DNA from: Mangrovibrevibacter kandeliae
GTDB taxonomy: Bacteria; Pseudomonadota; Alphaproteobacteria; Rhizobiales; Rhizobiaceae
Assembly: GCF_024519155.1 (NCBI RefSeq)
Contig: NZ_JANIFJ010000006.1
Coordinates: forward strand, 186,001-250,000
Length of the DNA: 64,000 nucleotides
Reading direction: 5' to 3'
Shown in pieces: positions 36,716 through 46,646 of the stretch (positions are counted from its first letter, which is position 1; the number at the start of each line of letters is the position of its first letter). Below the pieces are notes generated by a model that saw nothing but the letters and a program-made list of their open reading frames with translations, was not told where the DNA came from and did not search any database. Position numbers and translations under genes: made by a program.

Positions 36716-38197
36716 ATGCGCGTCTTCACTGCGTCGCTGGCGACGGAAACCAACACCTTCTCGCCGGTGCCGACCGATCGCGCCTCGTTCGTGGCCGGCT
36801 TCTACGCAGGACCGGGTGAGCACCCGGACACCCCGACGCTGTGTTCCTCGCCGGTGCCGATCCTGCGACGGCGCGGCCGGGCGGAGGGCTTTGAGGTCGT
36901 CGAGGGCACGGCCTGCTGGGCCGAGCCCGCCGGGCTGATCCAGCGCGAAACCTATGAGGGCCTGCGCGACGAGATCCTCGACCAGCTGCGAGCGGCGCTG
37001 CCGGTCGACGGTGTCGTGCTCGGCCTGCACGGGGCGATGGTCGCGCAGGGCTACGACGATCCCGAGGGCGACCTCCTCGAGCGCGTGCGTGCCCTGGTCG
37101 GGCGCGACGTCGTCGTCGCCGCGGAGTTCGACCCGCATTCGCATCTGACGCCGCGCCGGGTGGCGCAGCTCGATGTGCTCGCCGCGTTTCTCGAATTCCC
37201 GCACACCGACTTCTTCGAGCGGGGCGAGCATCTCGTCGATCTCGCCCTGCGGACGATCCGCGGCGAGATCCGGCCGGTGATCTCGAGCTTCGACTGCCGG
37301 ATGATCGACATCTTTCCCACGAGCCGCGAGCCGATGCGCGGCTTCGTCGACCGGCTGAAGGCGATGCAGGGCCGCGACGGCATCCTCTCGATCTCGGTGA
37401 TCCACGGCTTCATGGCCGGCGACGTGCCGGAGATGGGCGCGCGGATCGTCGTCGTGACCGACGGCGACGCAGAGGCCGGACAGCGCCTTGCCGAGCGTCT
37501 GGGGCGCGCGCTCTTCGCCCTGCGCGGCCGCACCGCGATGGAGGTGCTCGGCGTCGAGGCTGGGCTCGACGTCGTCGCGGCGTCGTTGCGGCGCGAGCGT
37601 GCCGCGCCGCTCGTCGTCGCCGACATCTGGGACAATCCCGGCGGCGGCGTCGCGGGCGACGGCACCCATATCCTCAGGGCGATGATGGCGCGGGGCATGA
37701 CCTCAATTGGCGTTGCGGCAATCTGGGACCCGGTGGCGGTCTCGTTTGCGCACGCGGCCGGGGTGGGCGGGCGCATCCGCCTGCGCTTCGGAGGCAAGTG
37801 CAGCGACCTCTCCGGGGAGCCGATCGACGCCGAGGTCGAGGTGCGCGCGGTGGCCGAGGACGGCTGGCAGAGCTTTCGCGAAAGCCGCGTGGCGCTCGGA
37901 CGGACCGCGGTGGTGCGGCTTGCGGGCACGGAGATCGACGTCGTCCTGATCGCCAGCCGGTCACAGACCTACGAACCCGACATCTTCTCCAATCTCGGGA
38001 TCGACCCGGCCGGCAAGGACGTGCTGCTGGTGAAGTCCACCAACCACTTCCACGCCGGCTTTGCGCCGCTCGCTGCCGCCATCGTCTACGTCTCGGCGCC
38101 ATCGACCTATCCGACGGAGCCGGCCCGGACCCGATATCGGAAGCTGAACAGGACGATCTGGCCGCAGGTTGAGGATCCGTTCGCCGCCGCGTCCTGA
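36716..38197 (+). CDS. M81 family metallopeptidase (MlrC/microcystinase-C-like)
   Basis: The 493-residue protein starts MRVFTASLATETNTFSPVPT and has LHGAMVAQGYDDPEGDLLE, EFDPHSHLTP and WDNPGGGVAGDGTH, all typical of MlrC-like proteins with a zinc site. MlrC degrades linear microcystin products, which hold D-amino acids and isopeptide bonds; most homologues have unknown physiological substrates. It is co-directional with ridA and divergent from the RpiR operon, supporting a shared pathway for unusual peptides. Metal ligands look conserved, so it is likely an active hydrolase. Confidence 0.92.
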   Translation: MRVFTASLATETNTFSPVPTDRASFVAGFYAGPGEHPDTPTLCSSPVPILRRRGRAEGFEVVEGTACWAEPAGLIQRETYEGLRDEILDQLRAALPVDGVVLGLHGAMVAQGYDDPEGDLLERVRALVGRDVVVAAEFDPHSHLTPRRVAQLDVLAAFLEFPHTDFFERGEHLVDLALRTIRGEIRPVISSFDCRMIDIFPTSREPMRGFVDRLKAMQGRDGILSISVIHGFMAGDVPEMGARIVVVTDGDAEAGQRLAERLGRALFALRGRTAMEVLGVEAGLDVVAASLRRERAAPLVVADIWDNPGGGVAGDGTHILRAMMARGMTSIGVAAIWDPVAVSFAHAAGVGGRIRLRFGGKCSDLSGEPIDAEVEVRAVAEDGWQSFRESRVALGRTAVVRLAGTEIDVVLIASRSQTYEPDIFSNLGIDPAGKDVLLVKSTNHFHAGFAPLAAAIVYVSAPSTYPTEPARTRYRKLNRTIWPQVEDPFAAAS

Positions 38198-38346
38198 CGA
38201 GGCCTGCGGCGCGCCCGCTTGGAACGCGCCGCGGCCGGCAGCGTGAAGAAATCCTTTACCCTGATGCTCGAATTGGCAGCGCCACCGATTTCTCGTCATG
38301 GTCCTCGCCTACGGGATCGACCGAACCCTAGTTCGGAGCCTTCTTG

Positions 38347-40305
38347 ATGCGCGTCAGGTCCCTCGTTCTCGCACTTCTCCTCGTCGGCACGTCGCCGGCC
38401 GCACTCTTCGCGGCCGACGGCGACATCCGCTCGGTGACGCTCTCCTCCGGCGGCCTTGCCGAGATCACCCGCAGCCAGCATGTCGACGGCGCCGGCAGCG
38501 TGCGCCTGGAGGTGCCGCTGGAGCAGGTCGACGACATCCTCAAGAGCCTCGTCGTGCGCGATCCCTCGGGCACCGTCGGCTCGCTGGTGCTGCCCGGCCG
38601 CGAGCAGGCCGAGGAGACCTTCCGCAAGCTGCCCTTCGGGGCCGACCAGCTCGCCTCGCTGCCGGCGCTGCTCGGCGCGCTGCAGGGCACACGCGTCCGG
38701 GTCGAGAGCGGCGGGCGGACCGTCGAGGGCCGGGCGCTCGGCGTGCGCACGGAGGACGGCGGCGAGGCGAACGGTTCGCGCTCCGTGCTGTCCGTCCTGA
38801 CCGACGCGGGCGGCATCGCCTCGCTGCCGCTCGGCGCCGATGCGGCGCTGACGATCCTCGACCCGGAGGTCGCGGCCAAGGTCGGCGAGGCCGCCGCCGC
38901 CGCGGGACAGGCCCATGGCGAGAACGCCAAGCCGGTGGAGATCCGGCTGGACGGCAAGGGCGCGCGCGACGTCGCCATCTCCTACGTGGTGCCGGCCCCG
39001 GTCTGGAAGGTCGCCTACCGCGTCGTGCGCGAGGCGGACGGCAAGGCGCGGCTGCAGGCCTGGGCGGTGATCGAGAACGCCACCGGCGAGGACTGGTCCC
39101 ACGTCGCGGTGACGCTCGCCTCCGGCGCACCGGTCACGCTGTCGCAGCAGCTCTACCGCCGCTACTGGCGCGACCGCCGCGAGATCCCGGTCGACAGCCG
39201 GCCGAACCTGCGGCCCGAAGCCGATGCCGGCCAGCAGGACGTGACCGCGATGGCCGCCGAGGCGGCACCCGCGCCGATGCCGGCCGCGCCGCGCAGCCTC
39301 ATGCGCTTCGACGGCACCGCCGCGAAGCTGTCGGCCCCGTCGGTGCTCGGCGAGGCGGAGGAGCGCGATCTCTCGGCGCGCTATCCGCTGCCGGCGCCGG
39401 TGACGCTCGCCGCCGGCAACACGCTGTCGGTGCCGATCGTCGACGCCGAGGTGGACGCGAGGACGGTGTCGCTGTTCCAGCCGGCCCTGGGCAGCGAGCA
39501 TCCCGTCGCCGCACTGATGCTGTCGAATTCCACCGGGGCGAGCCTGCCACCCGGCATCCTGACGGTCTACGACGAGGCCGGCGGCTATGCCGGCGACGCT
39601 GAACTTCTCGGCATCCCGGCCGGCGAGGAACGGATGGCGAGCTTCGCGGTCGACGGCAAGGTCAGCATCCAGTCCGACGTGACGCCGGAAGAGGTCATTT
39701 CCAGCATCAAGGTCGTGGACGGGGTCGCCCGCGTCTCGGTGATCTCGCGCGAGACGACCACCTACCGGATCAAGGGCGCGGCGGACGGCGAGCGGCACGT
39801 CGTCATCGAGCATCCGAAGCGCGAGGGCTGGCGCTTCCGCTCGGACGCGCTCGACGGCACGACAGACAGCGCCTACCGCCTGACGCTCGACGTTCCAAAG
39901 GGTGAGACCCGCACGGTGACGGCCACCTACGAGCTGCCGCAGGCGGACGCCTTTGTTCTGACCGACGCCGACGACGCGCAGCTGATCCGCTGGTCGGCCG
40001 ACGCGGCCGACCCGGCAGTGGCCAAGAAGCTGTCCGATCTCGCCGCCGCGCGCGGCGAGGCCGCCAAGGCCAAGCGCGAGACCGACGCGCTCGACCAGCG
40101 CTACCAGCGGCTCGTGCAGGAGCAGGAGCGGATCCGTCAGAACCTCGAAGTCGCCGGGCCGGACAGCGCCTTGCGCCAGACCTATCTCGACAGCCTGCAG
40201 CGGCAGGAGACGGCGATCGCCGCCCTCTACGCCGAGCGCGAGGCCGCGACGGATCGGCAGGCCGAGCTCGACGACCGGGTGCGCGGCATCGTCGCGAGCT
40301 TCTGA
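38347..40305 (+). CDS. DUF4139 domain-containing periplasmic protein
   Basis: The 652-residue protein has a signal peptide (LVLALLLVGTSPAALFA), then an N-terminal beta-rich region and a DUF4139 domain beginning around ISYVVPAPVWKVAYRVV. The C-terminus has a long charged helix likely to form a coiled coil (KLSDLAAARGEAAKAKRETD and after). No enzymatic motif is visible. It should be exported to the periplasm. It stands alone, with about 150 bases upstream and the SelT-like gene 89 bases downstream. Function is unknown. Confidence 0.85.
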   Translation: MRVRSLVLALLLVGTSPAALFAADGDIRSVTLSSGGLAEITRSQHVDGAGSVRLEVPLEQVDDILKSLVVRDPSGTVGSLVLPGREQAEETFRKLPFGADQLASLPALLGALQGTRVRVESGGRTVEGRALGVRTEDGGEANGSRSVLSVLTDAGGIASLPLGADAALTILDPEVAAKVGEAAAAAGQAHGENAKPVEIRLDGKGARDVAISYVVPAPVWKVAYRVVREADGKARLQAWAVIENATGEDWSHVAVTLASGAPVTLSQQLYRRYWRDRREIPVDSRPNLRPEADAGQQDVTAMAAEAAPAPMPAAPRSLMRFDGTAAKLSAPSVLGEAEERDLSARYPLPAPVTLAAGNTLSVPIVDAEVDARTVSLFQPALGSEHPVAALMLSNSTGASLPPGILTVYDEAGGYAGDAELLGIPAGEERMASFAVDGKVSIQSDVTPEEVISSIKVVDGVARVSVISRETTTYRIKGAADGERHVVIEHPKREGWRFRSDALDGTTDSAYRLTLDVPKGETRTVTATYELPQADAFVLTDADDAQLIRWSADAADPAVAKKLSDLAAARGEAAKAKRETDALDQRYQRLVQEQERIRQNLEVAGPDSALRQTYLDSLQRQETAIAALYAEREAATDRQAELDDRVRGIVASF

Positions 40306-40394
40306 GCCGGCGCCGGTCGGGCAGGAGGGACGCCGCGCGGCACGTCTGGCCGCCGCGTCTCGCCTGCCGGCGCGTGAGACGGTAGGGTGGCGGG

Positions 40395-40685
40395 ATGACG
40401 AAGCCCCGCATCACCATCACCTACTGCACCCAGTGCCAGTGGCTCCTGCGCTCGGCCTGGCTGGCGCAGGAACTTCTCTCGACCTTTTCGACCGATCTCG
40501 GCGAAGTGGTCCTGATCCCGGGCACCGGCGGCGTCTTCGAGATCGCCTATGAGGGCGAGACGATCTGGGAGCGCAAGGCTGACGGCGGCTTCCCGGAGGC
40601 CAAGGTGCTGAAGCAGCGGGTGCGCGACCGGCTCGACCCGGAGCGCGATCTCGGCCACAGCGACCGCAAGCCGGCAGAGGCCTGA
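40395..40685 (+). CDS. SelT/SelW/SelH family thioredoxin-like protein
   Basis: The 96-residue protein has CTQC at residues 11-14 in ITITYCTQCQWLLRSAW, the redox motif of the Rdx family in which selenocysteine is replaced by cysteine, and a GTGGVFEI segment in the central sheet. Small cytoplasmic proteins of this type probably act in thiol redox reactions; the partner is unknown. It is followed by a hairpin terminator and then by a convergent DUF1236 gene. Confidence 0.92.
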   Translation: MTKPRITITYCTQCQWLLRSAWLAQELLSTFSTDLGEVVLIPGTGGVFEIAYEGETIWERKADGGFPEAKVLKQRVRDRLDPERDLGHSDRKPAEA

Positions 40686-40710
40686 ACCGGCAACGGCCCC
40701 ATGAAACGAC

Positions 40711-40737
40711 GGAGGCCGCCCGCAAGGGGCGGCCTCC
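40711..40737. terminator. Terminator hairpin between convergent SelT-like and DUF1236 genes
   Basis: An 11-bp GC-rich stem (GGAGGCCGCCC with its complement) has a five-base loop. It lies 25 bases after the SelT-like stop and 26 bases before the DUF1236 stop, so it can serve both. On the minus-strand side it is followed by a T-containing stretch (GTCGTTTC). Confidence 0.75.
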
Positions 40738-40763
40738 ATGATGGCCCGTGAGCCGTCCGCGCC

Positions 40764-41369
40764 TCAGTTGACGTAGTAGACGACCTGTCGGTTGGCATCG
40801 TCCACCACGTAGGGCCGGCCGTTGTAGTAGAAGTACGAGTAGCCCTTGTAGTCCGGGATCGGCTGCAGGGTGACCGTCGCCGGCACCTGCGTGCCGACCT
40901 CGACCGGGCCGTCAATGGTGACGGTCTGCACCGGGTTGCTGCGCACGTACTTGATCATCGGCTCGGGGGTGGAGGCCGGCGCGTAGACGATGGTCCGGTC
41001 CGACGCCTTCACGATCACCGGCCGACCGCCGTTGGCATAGAAGTAGGCGTAGTCCGGATCGTCCGGCACCTCGGTCAGCGTCACGCTCTGCGGCACGATG
41101 TAGCCCTCGGTGATCTTGCCCTCGACGGACACCGGCTCGGTCGGGTTGTCGATGACGTACTGGCGCACCGGCTCCGGGGCGGCGGCGGCGCTGCCGACGG
41201 CCGCACCGATGACGCCGCCGACGATCGCGCCGACCGGACCGCCGACGATGGCGCCGCCGACCGCGCCGGTCGCCGTGCCGGCCGCCACGCCCTGCGACTG
41301 CTTGTTCTGCGCGGCGGCGGGGCCGGCCAGGAGGGCGAGAGCGGCGCTCGCCAGAAGAATCTTGCGCAT
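40764..41369 (-). CDS. DUF1236 domain-containing secreted protein
   Basis: The 201-residue protein has a signal peptide (cleavage near GPAAAQ) and a glycine- and alanine-rich segment with GAVGGAIVGGPVGAIVGG (about residues 35-60), typical of a glycine-zipper that may insert in a membrane. Two copies of a DUF1236 unit follow, each with a P-E-P start and a Y-F-Y-x-N-G-R-P motif (YAYFYANGGRP and YSYFYYNGRP). DUF1236 is common in Hyphomicrobiales; its role is unknown and may concern the cell envelope. Confidence 0.9.
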   Translation of the reverse strand: MRKILLASAALALLAGPAAAQNKQSQGVAAGTATGAVGGAIVGGPVGAIVGGVIGAAVGSAAAAPEPVRQYVIDNPTEPVSVEGKITEGYIVPQSVTLTEVPDDPDYAYFYANGGRPVIVKASDRTIVYAPASTPEPMIKYVRSNPVQTVTIDGPVEVGTQVPATVTLQPIPDYKGYSYFYYNGRPYVVDDANRQVVYYVN

Positions 41370-41459
41370 GGGTACTCCTCGTAGACTGCGATCTTCCCTT
41401 CGCCGCCTAAAACCCGCCGCGCCCGCTCTCGTTCCCGTGAGCGCGGCAGGACGCCGCGC

Positions 41460-41810
41460 TCAGCCGACGCGGATCTCCACCATGTCCGGGTAGAAGGCGA
41501 CGCAGTCGGCGATCGCCTCGACGCCGGCCTTGGGATGTTCGTAGCCCCACACCGCGTTCGGCGCGGCGTGGCCGCCCGCCGAGATGCTCCAGTAGCGGGC
41601 ATCGCCCTTGTAGGGGCAGTGGCTCGTGTGCGCCGTCGGCAGCAGGAACTCCATCGCGACGTCCTCGCGCGGGATGTAGTAGACCGGCGCGTGGCCGGTC
41701 TCGCGCAGGATGAGCGCGCGCTTGGTGGAGGCGATGACCGCGCCTTCGAAGGTGACGTTCACCGGCTCGGTCTCCTGGGTGATGCTGATGCGTTCCTTGG
41801 TCGTGCTCAT
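41460..41810 (-). CDS. DUF427 domain-containing protein
   Basis: The protein has about 116 residues from ATG 41810 (or 121 from 41825). It carries the DUF427 signature: APVYYIPREDV, TSHCPYKGDARYW and WGYEHP. It is a small beta-rich cytoplasmic protein of unknown function. I chose the inner ATG because the GAGAGA stretch is better placed for it, but the choice is not secure. The gene-free region that follows upstream separates it from betB. Confidence 0.9.
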   Translation of the reverse strand: MSTTKERISITQETEPVNVTFEGAVIASTKRALILRETGHAPVYYIPREDVAMEFLLPTAHTSHCPYKGDARYWSISAGGHAAPNAVWGYEHPKAGVEAIADCVAFYPDMVEIRVG

Positions 41811-41825
41811 GCGGGTGTCTCTCAT

Positions 41826-42317
41826 CTAGAACCGATTTGACGCGTCAACGCGCGCCGTGGCCGGGTGTTGCCGCGCCTGACGGCGCTGGCCGGCATGTGG
41901 GGCGTTGCGAGCCTTTGGGGGAGACGTGCGACGCCGATGCCGCGATCACGCCTTCGCGCACGCAAGCGCCGCGAGGTGGCGGTAGCGGCGGCTTTTGCCC
42001 GGCTGCGCGCTGACGCGCGCATCCACCCTCTCCCGCAAGCGGGGAGGAATGGCGCACGAAAGGGTCATGCTGATGCCGCCTTACGGGAGAGGGTGTGCGG
42101 CGGCGCTGCCGCGGCAGGGGGACGGCGGCAGGCTGGCGAGGGATCGCACGGGCGCGCACGTGAAGGCGCCGCGCGACGCTGCCTCCTATCGCCTTGCGGA
42201 AAGGATGCCGGCAGGGGAGGAGGGCGCCCGCGTCGTGGCCGCTCCGGCGCCGGTTTCGCCGCCCGCCGACATCGTCTAGAACCCGGGCGTCCTTCACCCG
42301 CAGCCGAAAGCCCGATC
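41826..42317. repeat. Gene-free spacer with long inverted repeat and dispersed motif
   Basis: No gene is supported in these 492 bases. Between 42024 and 42095 lies a perfect 12-bp inverted repeat, CACCCTCTCCCG and CGGGAGAGGGTG, with 48 bases in between. The sequence CGCATCCACCCTCTCCC (42018-42034) is the exact reverse complement of a motif at 14972-14988, so this is a second copy of a dispersed, REP- or MITE-like repeat. The region must also carry the promoters of the DUF427 gene and betB. Confidence 0.6.
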
Positions 42318-43784
42318 ATGCGCGCCCAGCCTTCCGCCTCGCACTTCATCGACGGCCAACCCTTCGAGGACACGGCGGGCATGGCCTTCGAGAGCCTCTA
42401 TCCGGCGACCGGCGAGACGATCGCACAGCTGCATGCGGCGACGCCCGCCGTCATCGCCCGGGCCGTTGCGGCGGCGGGGCGGGCCCAGGCGGAATGGGCC
42501 GCGAGGAGCGGCGCCGAGCGCGGCCGGGTGTTGCGCCGCGTGGCCGAGATCCTGCGGGCGCGCAACCGCGAGCTCTCGGAACTCGAGACGCTCGACACCG
42601 GCAAGCCGCTGCAGGAGACGCTCGTCGCCGACGCCGCGTCCGGCGCCGACTGCTTCGAATATTTCGGCGCTCTGGCGGCCGACCTGCGGGGCGATCACGT
42701 CGAGCTCGGCGGCGGCTCCTACGCCTATACGCGGCGCGAGCCGCTCGGCATCTGCGCCGGGATCGGGGCCTGGAACTATCCGATCCAGATCGCCTCGTGG
42801 AAGGCGGCGCCGGCGCTCGCCTGCGGCAACGCGATGATCTTCAAGCCGTCCGAGACGACGCCGCTGACGGCGCTGAAGCTCGCCGAGATCCTGATGGAGG
42901 CCGGCGCTCCGGCCGGGCTCTTCCAGGTGGTGCAGGGCGCGGGCGAGGTCGGGGCGGCGCTCGCCGGCCATCCGAAGATCGCCAAGGTTTCCGTCACCGG
43001 CTCGGTCGCCACCGGCGCCAGGGTGATGGCGGCGGGCGCCGCGACGTTGAAGCACGTGACGCTGGAGCTCGGCGGCAAGTCGCCGATCCTCGTCTTCGCC
43101 GATGCCGACCTCGACGCCGCGGTGTCGGGCGCGATCCTCGGCAACTTCTACTCCACCGGCCAGATCTGCTCGAACGGCACGCGCGTCTTCGTCGAGCGCC
43201 CGGTGCGGGCCGAGTTCGTCGAGCGGCTGGTCGAGCGCACGCGGCGGATCCGCCTCGGCGACCCGCTCGACGAGGCGACGCAGATGGGGCCGCTGGTCTC
43301 GCGTGCCCAGTACGAGCGGGTGCTCGGCTACATGCAGCTCGGCGTGAAGGAGGGCGCGACCCTCGCCTGCGGCGGCGGTGCAGCCCGCCTGCAGGGCATG
43401 GGGGACGGGCTGTTCGTCGAGCCGACGGTGTTCACCGACGTCCAGGACCACATGCGGATCGCCGGCGAGGAGATCTTCGGCCCGGTGATGTCGGTCCTCG
43501 ACTTCGACAGCGAGGAGGAGGCGATCACGCGGGCCAATGCCAGCGAGATGGGCCTCGCCGCCGGCGTCTTCACCGAGGACATCCGCCGCGGCCACCGCGT
43601 CGTGGCGAAGCTCCAGGCGGGCACCTGCTGGATCAACGCCTACAACCTGACGCCCGTCGAGATGCCGTTCGGCGGCGTCAAGCGCTCCGGCATCGGCCGG
43701 GAGAACGGCCGCGCGGCGCTGGAGCATTACAGCCAGCTGAAGTCGGTCTATGTCGAGATGGGCCGGGCGGAGGCGCCCTATTGA
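42318..43784 (+). CDS. betB: Betaine aldehyde dehydrogenase (BetB-like aldehyde dehydrogenase)
   Basis: The 488-residue NAD-dependent aldehyde dehydrogenase has the catalytic cysteine C284 ([11 protein letters not shown]), the general base E250 (TLELGGKSP) and the BetB-typical C-terminus with [16 protein letters not shown]. It should oxidise betaine aldehyde to the osmoprotectant glycine betaine. The start at ATG 42318 puts the family N-terminus in place. No choline oxidase/dehydrogenase (betA), betC or betI regulator gene is next to it, unlike the usual operon. A close relative acting on other aldehydes cannot be excluded. Confidence 0.88.
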   Translation: MRAQPSASHFIDGQPFEDTAGMAFESLYPATGETIAQLHAATPAVIARAVAAAGRAQAEWAARSGAERGRVLRRVAEILRARNRELSELETLDTGKPLQETLVADAASGADCFEYFGALAADLRGDHVELGGGSYAYTRREPLGICAGIGAWNYPIQIASWKAAPALACGNAMIFKPSETTPLTALKLAEILMEAGAPAGLFQVVQGAGEVGAALAGHPKIAKVSVTGSVATGARVMAAGAATLKHVTLELGGKSPILVFADADLDAAVSGAILGNFYSTGQICSNGTRVFVERPVRAEFVERLVERTRRIRLGDPLDEATQMGPLVSRAQYERVLGYMQLGVKEGATLACGGGAARLQGMGDGLFVEPTVFTDVQDHMRIAGEEIFGPVMSVLDFDSEEEAITRANASEMGLAAGVFTEDIRRGHRVVAKLQAGTCWINAYNLTPVEMPFGGVKRSGIGRENGRAALEHYSQLKSVYVEMGRAEAPY

Positions 43785-43854
43785 GCGTGCCGTCGATGCA
43801 GGCGTTCCCCTGGTGCCGCGCGGCACGCTCCTGCGGTCCCGGAGCCCGCCGGCG

Positions 43855-44013
43855 ATGACCAAGGTCCTTTCGGTCCTCATGATCCTCGCGATGGCGGTCC
43901 AGGTGATCCGCCCGATCGGCATCTACGGTCTGAGGAAGCGCAGCGACTTCTGGAAGATCGCGGCCTTCGCGCTGATCCTGTTCGGCGTCATCGCGCTGAT
44001 CCGCCCCGAATAG
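43855..44013 (+). CDS. Small two-helix membrane protein, function unknown
   Basis: A 52-residue product starts at ATG 43855: a hydrophobic helix (VLSVLMILAMAVQVI), a basic loop with GLRKRSDFWK, and a second helix (IAAFALILFGVIALI). CGGAG precedes the ATG by nine bases. Such tiny proteins recur next to this conserved block in related genomes, as far as I can recall, but I cannot name a family. It ends 23 bases before the stop of the convergent YibQ-like gene. Confidence 0.65.
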   Translation: MTKVLSVLMILAMAVQVIRPIGIYGLRKRSDFWKIAAFALILFGVIALIRPE

Positions 44014-44035
44014 CCGGGCGTAGCATCGCCGCGTC

Positions 44036-45184
44036 TCAGTGCTGCTCGGGGTCCCAGGCGAGAGTGGAGACCGGTACGATCTCGACGCCGCGCCCCTCGG
44101 CCTCGTGCACCCAGGCCGCGATCTCGGCGACCGACGTGTCGAAGGCCGAAGCGACTCCGATCGCCGTCCCCTTGGCGCGCGCAGTGCGCTCGAGAGCATC
44201 GAGTTGCTGGCGGATCTTCGCCGGGTCGCGGTCGCCGTCGATCAGGATGTCGGAGGCCGCGAACGGCGTGCCCTCGGACATGGCGGTCGCCTTGGCGAGG
44301 CTGCGCGACGAGCTGCCGTCGTCGAGATACATCAGCCCCCGGCGGGCCGCCTCGTCCATCACGGCGCGCATCGCGTCGGCATCGGCGGTCAGCCGTGCGC
44401 CCATGTAGTTCATCACGCCGACATAGTTCGTCATGCGCCCGAGCGAGCGGTAGAGGGCGTCGAACGCGCCGGCCGTCATGTCCGCGACGGTGACGGTGTT
44501 CTCGCCCGGTGTGACCTGCGGATAGCCGACCGGCTCCATCGGCGTCTGCAGGAGAAGCTCGTGGCCGGAGCGGCGGGCCTCGGCCATCCAGCGCGAGAGG
44601 CTGTTGCCGGACGCGGCGAAGCCGAGGGTGACGCTGCCCGGGAGCTGTTGGATCGCCGCCTGCGTGCCGGTCTGGCTGATGCCGAGACCGCCGACGATCA
44701 CCGCGATGCGGGCGCCCAGCGCGCCGGAGGAGGCTCCGGCATAGACGTCGAAGGGCCGGCGGCCGTCGCTGGCGCGGACCGGCAGCGGCCCGAAGCGGCT
44801 CGACTCGATCAGGGCGTCGTCCGGAAACGCCGCCATCGCTGGCGGCTGGCGCAGCGACTGCGGGTCGCGCACGTCGATCCGGCCATAGGGCGTGTCGACC
44901 ACCGGCGGCGGGCTGCCGACGGCCTGCACGCCATCGAGCCCGGTCTTGGCAGGCGGCGGCAGCGGCGCGCGGGCGACGGGCTCCGGCTGCTTCGGCGGTG
45001 CGGGCGGCGGCACCTCGAAGCTGGCCGTGCGGAACTGCGGCTGGAACCAGGCCGTGGCGGCCGATCCGGCGACGATGACCGCTGCCGCCAGGATCGGCAG
45101 CAGCGCGGCGGGATCGAGGCGCACTCGCGCGCGGGAGACGGCGCGGGGAGCCTGCCCGAGGGGGCGGAAGAGGTCGTCGGACAT
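44036..45184 (-). CDS. Divergent polysaccharide deacetylase family protein (YibQ/DUF610-like)
   Basis: The 382-residue protein has a cytoplasmic N-terminus, one membrane helix (LLPILAAAVIVAGSAATAW), a proline-rich linker of about 60 residues and a C-terminal deacetylase-like barrel (RIAVIVGGLGIS, then NYVGVMNYMGARLT and FAASDILIDGDRDP). The active-site pattern of true NodB deacetylases is only partly kept, as in YibQ. Its location downstream of ctpA and the EnvC-like gene is conserved in Hyphomicrobiales, which suggests a role in envelope or peptidoglycan processing. No rppH gene follows it here, although one often does. Confidence 0.88.
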   Translation of the reverse strand: MSDDLFRPLGQAPRAVSRARVRLDPAALLPILAAAVIVAGSAATAWFQPQFRTASFEVPPPAPPKQPEPVARAPLPPPAKTGLDGVQAVGSPPPVVDTPYGRIDVRDPQSLRQPPAMAAFPDDALIESSRFGPLPVRASDGRRPFDVYAGASSGALGARIAVIVGGLGISQTGTQAAIQQLPGSVTLGFAASGNSLSRWMAEARRSGHELLLQTPMEPVGYPQVTPGENTVTVADMTAGAFDALYRSLGRMTNYVGVMNYMGARLTADADAMRAVMDEAARRGLMYLDDGSSSRSLAKATAMSEGTPFAASDILIDGDRDPAKIRQQLDALERTARAKGTAIGVASAFDTSVAEIAAWVHEAEGRGVEIVPVSTLAWDPEQH

Positions 45185-45250
45185 AGGGGAAGCTTAGAGA
45201 GCGAAGCTGGTCTCGGCCTCGCCGTCAGGCATGGGATGCTCCGAAAGCGA

Positions 45251-45278
45251 AGAGCCCCGGCCGGGGGCACGGGGCTCT
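45251..45278 (-). terminator. Terminator hairpin after ctpA
   Basis: Arms AGAGCCCCG (45251-45259) and CGGGGCTCT (45270-45278) form a 9-bp stem around a ten-base loop, 25 bases past the ctpA stop and before the YibQ-like gene. On the minus strand it is followed by TCGCTTTCGG, a weak T-rich tail. It probably ends most transcription from the ctpA operon. Confidence 0.65.
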
Positions 45279-45302
45279 TGCATGTGCATGGACGCCTCGC
45301 CG

Positions 45303-46635
<1,333 letters not shown>

Positions 46636-46646
<11 letters not shown>

